A DNA stretch of 64,000 nt, from contig JAUJYZ010000309.1 of NCBI GenBank assembly GCA_033675265.1, forward strand, positions 186,001 to 250,000, read 5' to 3'. Origin of the DNA: Actinostola sp. cb2023. Taxonomy: Eukaryota; Cnidaria; Anthozoa; Actiniaria; Actinostolidae. A program made the position numbers and the translations under genes. This document shows positions 1 to 64,000 of the stretch, piece by piece; positions within the stretch are counted from its first letter, which is position 1; each line of letters begins with the position of its first letter. Below the pieces are notes generated by a model. That model had not been told where the DNA came from. It ran no database searches and was given only the letters and a program-made list of their open reading frames with translations.

Positions 1-262
1 TTTTCGGCACAGTAGGTACATTTTTCAGTAGGTACATTTTTCAACAGGTACATTTTCAGTAGGTACATTTTCTGCATTTTTCAGCAGGTACATTTTTCAG
101 CAGGTACATTTTCAGTAGGTACAATACAATACAATAGTTTACAATGCAATAGTTTATTTCGACACGTGTCATCCAGGAGCGCGAAGCTCGTTCAAAATAC
201 GAACGTGCAGTACATTTTTCAGCAGGTACATTTTTCAGTAGGTACATTTTTCAGCAGGTACA
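1..262. repeat. Tandem repeat of about 15 bp in an AKR7A intron
   Basis: Units resemble CAG(T/C)AGGTACATTTTT, repeated from the left edge to about 262 with one non-repeat stretch (about 120-205). The following bases to 347 are ordinary intron ending in the acceptor of the AKR7A exon. Confidence 0.85.
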
Positions 263-347
263 TTGTAACAAAATAAAAATTATTAAAGGTTGACTATAAT
301 TTCTCTCCATTTTGTTTAAAATAAGAAATATTTACACATTTGTTCAG

Positions 348-23322
<22,975 letters not shown>

Positions 23323-23339
23323 TTGTAACCATGGAAACA

Positions 23340-24270
23340 GTACCACGGTCAGAGATTCGACACTATCAAAACGCTTCAGTTTTGGTGTTGGTTTTCATTT
23401 TTGGGTCAAGTTGTTACTAGGAACACAATAATTGAGAAGTAATGTTTCAAAGCCGAGAATGAGGACTAGACGGGGTTTCCAGTCCGAGGCGAAGCCGAGG
23501 ACTGGAAACCCCGTCTAGTCCGAATTCGAGGTTTTGGAACGACTTCTCATACTCGTTAATTATTACATGCAATGGTCTAAAGGCAATAAATAAAGAGTTG
23601 CAAGATTTTAGCCCGGAAAAGCAAGAATTCCAGTCTGCATATTCTCTGCTCATGCGCAGAGTCGAGTACATCGTACATTGTATATAAATAATATCCCACA
23701 TGTGTTGGACTCTTGAGTAGCATGAAGTAGAGCCTGCTTTCAGATTGAATCTCATCCAATTGAATCTCAAGGTCCCGATGATTGTTATATGAGGGATAAG
23801 AACTCAGGAAAGAGTACTTTGAAATCCATCATTTCAAAGTCCTTGGACTTTGAAATGCATTTCAAAGTACTCTTGAGCGGACTTTCCGGGGTTTCCAGGT
23901 CCATCACGTGACCTGATTTGATGCACCGGATTGGCTGGTTACCTCATGAATAATTAATGAGTTTCAGAACTGTTATTACAAAAGGGGTCTTCGTCAACAA
24001 GACCCCTTTTAAGAAAACAGACATATGTTTGGCTGCATTTCTATCGAATAGAATATTTGTCGATAGAAAAGATAATGTCAATTAATAACGCCTTGTTCGA
24101 ATGGGCTCCTGACGAGATGTTATTTCATTGTATTGTAAGTTACAATGTTCATAAAATAAACCATTACGATTGAGTTATTGTCACGTATTTTCTCACGTAT
24201 AAGACGCACCTTTACTAATAGGTGCACGTCACCCTCGAAACAAATACCGTGATTCAGTTTAGGGAAAAAC
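23340..24270 (+). repeat. Segment duplicated at 26440-27130
   Basis: GTTGGTTTTCATTTTTGGGT, CAAAAGGGGTCTTCGTCAAC and TCTATCGAATAGAATATTTG all recur in order at 26440-27130. A third partial copy is at 26246-26310. The unit includes the AKR7A 3' flank. Confidence 0.75.
23428..23568. mobile_element. Palindromic MITE in the AKR7A 3' flank
   Basis: Outer arms around AATTGAGAAGT and ACTTCTCATACTCGTTAATT enclose a perfect inner hairpin (GACTAGACGGGGTTTCCAGT and complement, 23473-23520). It starts about 105 bp after the AKR7A stop, so it may be in the 3' UTR. AATAAA occurs just after it at 23585. Confidence 0.75.
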
Positions 24271-24719
24271 TAAAAACCCAATCATAAGCCCTCACTATTC
24301 TCCTCCCTTCCCTCCCTGGACTCACCATAAGTTCATAACTGCGGTTGTTGTCAATCATATTTCTCTGGTGCAGCGCTGATTCAGGGAGGAACCTGTGTTA
24401 TATAAAAATGCGTACAACATCAAGCATCTACAAAGCCTTGTTCTGCGTGCATTTTTAGACCATTCTGACATCCTATGATTACTTATGAAGTAGCACATTC
24501 TACACATCCCTTTTCACGCGTATAATAACTTCTTACAGTGAGGCACGCACCAGGCTGCTATTCTAGGAATATGTTGCCTGTAGGTCGGGGTAGCAAAAGA
24601 CTCTAAACAAAACTACATAAAAGGGGAAATGCTGCATGTCGGGCATGAGTAGTTGTGTGATTACCCATAATACATCTCGGTCGTGCGTTCGAAATAAAAA
24701 ACAGGGTTCCTAAAATAGT

Positions 24720-25350
24720 CGAAACCCTATCGAAAAAATATATACAGAAACTAAAAGGAAAATGAAAGAAATTAAAAATCATTTCAAAATGAACATTACC
24801 GGGTAAAAAAAACAGAAACTAAAAAAAAGAAAAAATATTAATTATAAATAATATCTATCGGAAAAAAAACACAGAAACAAATAGTAAATTTAAAAGAATG
24901 AATTTCAACATAAAATTTACAACAACAAAAAAAAAAAACAGGAAAAACAACCGAAAATAATAATAATTTAAAATATTATCTATCGAAGAAAAACCACAGA
25001 AGCAGAAAGCAAATTAATAAAATGAATTTTAAAATACAATTTACAAAGAAAAAGAAACTAAAAAAACGATAATAATAATAATAATATAAATATTATCTAT
25101 CTTTTTTTTCCTGTTATTTTGTAGAGTAGAAGTTTTTTTTGTAAGAAAAAAAAACACAGAAAGAGAAAGTAAATTGAAAAAAAATGAATTGAAAAATAAA
25201 ATTTACAAAAAAAAAAGAAACGAAAAAACCGAACATAATAATAATTTAAAATATTTTCTATCGAAAAAAAACCCACAGAAACGGAAAGTAAATTAAAATT
25301 AATTTCAAAATCAATTTTACCGGGAAAAAAAACACTAAAAAAAGTCGATG
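24720..25350. repeat. Degenerate A-rich tandem repeat of about 120 bp
   Basis: About five diverged units of the form CTATCGAAAAAAAA-CACAGAAAC-AAAGTAAATT-AATGAATTTCAAAATA. No gene was seen between here and 26440. A run rich in GATGGATAGATGG lies at about 26000-26060. Confidence 0.7.
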
Positions 25351-26439
25351 GGACTGTGACTTGAACCAGCGATAATGAGCTGCATTTTATGCAAAATACT
25401 AAAAATCGACCATACACCCAGACTTAAATGCTGGGTCACCGTATGTTACGTATAGGACGAAGATTTCAGCCTCATCCGCGCTATCGGGTAGTACACAATC
25501 AGCGAAGTAGTCAAAGAGGGAGGGAACAGTCGTATCCTAGTCCTAAATGACTGCCCCTTACCACTTCAAGCTATCTGTACTTCCGATTGATTTCGAGGGT
25601 CAATTTAGTAGTCTATCGTGTAACGGTTATTGTTATGGAAATTTATTGACTAACGTAGCCCTCTGGAAATACGCTGGACCTCGACGCCAGTGAGTGATCG
25701 CATGACCCGGGATCGACTCTCTGTGGACACCAACATTTTTATAGCGTATCTTCTTTCTTACCGTTTTTTTTCCCTTGTCTTTTCTATCGTTGCAAAATGT
25801 CGAGATTAACTGATTCGAACATTTTTGAATTTTAAAGAAGAAAAAAATAAAAAAAATATCGATAGTTATTAACCGCTTAGCCGTTATTATAGCAATATCG
25901 ATAAGTACATTGGAGCCACAAAACATTATTACTTGCTGAGGACAAAATGCTGTGTTGACTTAATATCGAACTGCGGAAGTCAGACAAGAGAGTAAAGTAG
26001 TGATGAGATGGATAAACGGATGGAAGGAATGGTGGATAGATGGATGCATAAGTTGATTGAAGGAGAGAAGGAAGGATGGGATAGATATATAGAACGGAGA
26101 AAAGGATTATGGAAAGGATGGGAGAAAAGGAAGGGTAAAAATAAATGGTATTAAGGGAGGTGCTCAACTTAAGTCTTAGTTCCTTTTATATGACTATAAA
26201 TCAAAGTGATTGTTATTTTTTACACAGACATTTATATATTAATAGGAGAACTGTTATTACAAAAGGGGTCTTCGTCAACAAGGCCCCTTTTAAGAAAACA
26301 GACCTCAATTATTGTTGTATCAAAATCACCTAGGATGTTGTTTTCAGGTTGAAGTTTGACTATTCCTTCAAGATACAGGTCAATCCCTGACTTTCCCATG
26401 TTGTATCAAAATCACCTCGGGTGTTGTTTACAGTTCGGG

Positions 26440-27130
26440 CATGCGCACAATCAAAAAACTCGAGATAGTTTTTGGTCGTGAAACTATCAGAACGCTTAAA
26501 GGAGCACTCTCACAGGTAATGCATTGCGCGCCTTGAACCCCTCAGCGCCATTTTCGTATGATACGAAAATGGCGGATTTCTACTTACCATGCACACGAGA
26601 AGGAAGAGTTTCTCTGGAGAACTCCGGACTTGCCATTGCTGATCCGTATCGGAATTCGAAAGGCGAACTTTTCACGTGTACTTTTCACGTGCGTTCTTGT
26701 CAAATCTAAGTGGTATCCCGTATGTAAACAATAACACGGCGCGCAATGCATTACCTGTGAGAGTGCTCCTTTAAGTTTTGTAGTTGGTTTTCATTTTTGG
26801 GTCAATTTGTTGCTAGGAGCACAATAATTGAGAACTATTATTACAAAAGGGGTTTTCGTCAACAAGACCCCTTTTAAGAAAACAGACCTCATATGTTTGG
26901 CTGCATTTCTATCGAATAGAATATTTGTCGATAGAAAAGATAATGTCAATCAATAACGCCTTGTTCGAATATACACGAGATGTTATTTCATTGTATTGTA
27001 AGTTACAATGTTCATAAAATAAACCATTACGATTGAGTTATTGTCACGTATTTTCTCGCATATAAGACGCACCTCACCTAATAGGCGCACCCTGAAAACA
27101 AATACCGTGATTCAGTTGAGGGAAAACCTC
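26440..27130 (+). repeat. Duplicate of the AKR7A 3' flank, interrupted by a MITE
   Basis: It matches 23340-24270 on both sides of the insertion at 26500-26770. It lacks the exon and the palindromic MITE found in the first copy. Confidence 0.7.
26500..26770. mobile_element. piggyBac-type MITE, TTAA target, 33-bp perfect ends
   Basis: Ends begin AGGAGCACTCTCACAGGTAA and match for 33 bp as an inverted repeat. TTAA flanks both sides (26496-26499, 26771-26774). The duplicated copy at about 23370 reads ACGCTTCAGTTTTGG across the site, showing the state without the insertion. Confidence 0.9.
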
Positions 27131-27423
27131 ACCACTTATAAGTAACTACAAGAAGACCATTAACAAGTTATATTTTAATCTAATCACTCTGTTTTCTTTG
27201 AGTGCAAACAAACACTTCAATGCCGTGTAATAGACTAAATATTATTGAGTTTTGTTTTAAGGGTTCATTATTTGGGCTTCTTGTGTAATGAAGAGGGACT
27301 GGGAAATATAAAAGTCCAAGTCCTCCGCCTCTTCTTATTACACAGGGAGACCAAAAAGCTATCCTTTGCAGAGGTCTATATGTGGCGGTATCGTGTGTTT
27401 ATATATACACTAGGGTCATCGTA

Positions 27424-28380
27424 TTATAAGAGATTTATAAACACTATTGTAAAACAACACGGTAAAATAATATGGTAAAACACCATGGTAAAAGAACACG
27501 TAAAACACCATGGTAAAAAAACACCATGGTAATTATAAAACAAAATGGTAAAACACCACGGTAAAACATCATGGTAAAACAACACGTAAAACATCATGGT
27601 AAAACAACATGGTAAAACAACATGGTAAAACAACACGGTAAAACAACATGGTAAAACAACATGGTAAAACAACATGGTAAAACAACACGGTAAAACAACA
27701 CGGTAAAACAACATGGTAAAACAACACGGTAAAACAACATGGTAAAACAACATGGTAAAACAACATGGTAAAACAACACGGTAAAACAACACGGTAAAAC
27801 AACACGGGTAAAACAACATGGTAAAACAACACGGTAAAACAACATGGTAAAACAACACGGTAAAACAACACGGTAAAACAACATGGTAAAACAACACGGT
27901 AAAACAACATGGTAAAACGGCATGGTAAAAACACCATGGTAAAACAACATGGTAAAAACACATGGTAAAACAACATGGTAAAAAACAACACGGTAAAACA
28001 ACATGGTAAAAACAACATGGTAAAACAACATGGTAAAACAACATGGTAAAAACAACATGGTAAAACAACATGGTAAAACAACATGGTAAAACAACATGGT
28101 AAAACAACATGGTAAAACAACACGGTAAAACAACACGGTAAAACAACACGGTAAAACAACACGGTAAAAAACATGGTAAAACAACATGGTAAAACAACAT
28201 GGTAAAACAACATGGTAAAACAACATGGTAAAACAACATGGTAAAACAACATGGTAAAACAACATGGTAAAACAACATGGTAAAACAACATGGTAAAACA
28301 ACATGGTAAAACAACATGGTAAAACAACATGGTAAAACAACATGGTAAAACAACATGGTAAAACAACACGGTAAAATGTA
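27424..28380. repeat. Minisatellite CATGGTAAAACAA, about 950 bp
   Basis: About 70 units of 13 bp (CATGGTAAAACAA or CACGGTAAAACAA). Open frames of 265-324 aa on the minus strand come from the repeat. It lies between the two convergent genes. Confidence 0.97.
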
Positions 28381-28823
28381 AAAAAACACACTGGACAAAG
28401 TTGTTCTTATGGTTGGTCGACACTTCTGGTTTTCACTAGCAACACAAGCATAACATTAGATCAAAAACCATGCGAAAACAGACCAGTTTGTTTAACCAAC
28501 TTTGAGGTGTTTGGATAAAACACTCTTTCACGAGCTTTAATCAGCTTCTCAAACCATTAATAATTCTTGGAGAAATTCAAAGTTAAAGTTGACCAAATTT
28601 TATGCTAATTAGGACCACATTTCCAAACCTTCTTCACGGTAGTGATTTCCTTTGTTTTGTCCTCTTGAATTATTAATGAGTTTGAGAAAATGAAATAACA
28701 CTTCTTGTGCTTATGCTTGCATCGCTGGTAAGAACCAGGCCTAAGATGGACACGTTGGCCTCGTACCTGTTTATATAAATTCGAACAGTAAGATTTAATA
28801 GTGATCCCAACTTAGAGAGTAGC

Positions 28824-29111
28824 TTACTGCGGTTCTCAGTATTATGCGAACTCAGACATTCAAACAGTCGGCTGCAACTTGGTTTTTCGCTTCTGTCAAT
28901 CAAATTCAAAACTCTAACAAATTCAAAACTAAAAACATTATTCGACCAAATGATCCATAATTTAGCTCAAAATCATATTTAGTTTCCATTTGGTGGGTCT
29001 TCTGACTTTTATTTTTAAGTTTTGTGATTTTTTTATGTTGATTGACAGAAGCGAAAAACCAAATTACAAGTCAACTGCTTGCCTGAGTTCGCACACTGAG
29101 AATCGCAGTAA
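28824..29111. mobile_element. MITE with 75-bp inverted repeats, copy 1
   Basis: Ends TTACTGCGGTTCTCAGTATT and the complement at 29111. The arms include GAACTCAGACATTCAAACAG and GGTTTTTCGCTTCTGTCAAT. Copy 2 is at 57836-58124. Confidence 0.85.
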
Positions 29112-29585
29112 TTTAACCATTGAATAAATCAATGACATTATATATCAATGTTTAGTTTGCAAGTAGAAAATAGGATGTAAAGACTTAGCGTCATTTAAAA
29201 TCAAATTGGCTAGATTGATATCCTTGAAACTTTCTCAACTGAAGTAATAACATTATTTCTTAGTTGAAAGCAATTTCGACAAGCCGATTTTGGTTTAGTA
29301 AAGAACTGATTTCCAGAAAGTAGTCCATAACGTCGCTATAGCAACGTCAATCACAACGTCACACCCATTTTTATAAACTTCAGATTTATCTCTCCGGGGA
29401 TAACAAGCGGTCAGCGGTCGACACCAAGGCGTCTGATAATCAGGATGGTCAGACATGCACTTGTTGTTACCACCGAAGAAACACATTTTTATATTTGTTA
29501 AAATAATATATTATTATTATTATACTTTAGGATAATATTACTTTAAAAAGAATAGGATAAGCACATGAATAAATTACGAGCGGCT

Positions 29586-63784
<34,199 letters not shown>

Positions 63785-63935
63785 CTGAAAATAAAATAAC
63801 TGCAATCAAACTTAACTGTAGGTTTAATAAATAATAATAAATAATAATAATAAACTTTATTAATGTGTCTTAATAAAATGTGTTTAAATAACCGTGAGAG
63901 AGAATGCAGATAGAGTTTGGGGGTGTTGAAGGCAC

Positions 63936-64000
63936 ACCACGGATCCAGTAGAGCTGTCTTTCAAGTTAAAAGGCTCGGATGTTAAATATCGACCTTCCAG
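63936..64000 (-). CDS. Possible further upstream exon of the coiled-coil gene, cut by the window edge
   Basis: On the minus strand the right edge is open with coding-like content (YLTSEPFNLKDSSTGS), similar in composition to the Ser-rich N-terminus of the coiled-coil protein. A phase-2 donor is needed to join the next exon at 63784. The only candidate (GT at 63934-63935) is weak, so this exon or its boundary is uncertain. Confidence 0.35.

Noticed and set aside
25360..25440. A tRNA-like fold with GGTTCAAGTCAC on the minus strand
   Set aside because: A 6-bp stem and B-box-like word are present but the D and anticodon arms are not convincing.
25660..25730. Another B-box-like word (GGGATCGACTC)
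   Set aside because: No matching A box or cloverleaf could be drawn.
27424..28423. Frames of 265-324 aa on the minus strand (repeats of MLFYHVVLPCC)
   Set aside because: Product of a 13-bp tandem repeat readable in all frames.

Overview
This window is eukaryotic nuclear DNA, most likely from an anthozoan cnidarian and probably a stony coral. Genes are split into small exons with GT/AG borders. One gene has the PAN/Apple, EGF and fibrinogen-like layout known from coral skeletal organic matrix proteins. The introns are packed with short inverted-repeat transposons (MITEs), a tRNA-derived SINE and large minisatellites. No prokaryotic, viral or CRISPR features were seen. All gene models were built by hand from splice phase and reading frame.

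Plus strand, 1-23322. The C-terminal half of an aldo-keto reductase of the aflatoxin-aldehyde reductase type (AKR7A) runs through six exons (348-427, 18886-18952, 19738-19832, 20776-20930, 22740-22820, 23255-23322); its 5' exons lie off the left edge. The intron between the first two is about 18.5 kb. It contains a complete same-strand gene (7037-16370, five exons, 356 aa) for a secreted PAN-EGF-fibrinogen-like protein resembling skeletal organic matrix protein 5, followed by a decayed relative of that gene (17451-17862).

23323-29585 is the gap between two convergent genes. It holds MITEs, a partial duplication of the AKR7A 3' flank, A-rich repeats and a 950-bp minisatellite.

Minus strand, 63784-29586. 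A gene of at least 27 exons encodes about 1,028 in-window residues of a coiled-coil protein with a Ser-rich N-terminus. Every exon-exon phase fits. Its family was not recognised. The intron between exons 58678-58790 and 52886-52985 contains an intronless same-strand rhodopsin-like GPCR (55816-56889) and a decayed GPCR fragment.

Repeats dominate the remainder. In several introns a minisatellite starts at, or within a few bases of, the 5' splice site: 20931-21993, 36766-38169, 46806-48562 and, slightly offset, 12753-13530. In two of them each repeat unit carries a consensus splice donor. Other notable elements are: three copies of a hairpin-ended element with a tandem-repeat core resembling Helentron-derived pearl/HINE elements; a 4-kb terminal-inverted-repeat element whose core is a 3.1-kb C-rich minisatellite and whose right arm carries a precisely datable nested MITE; a MITE multiplied into an 11-copy tandem array; a Mutator-like element with a recognisable empty site; and a 1-kb palindrome nested in a larger inverted repeat.
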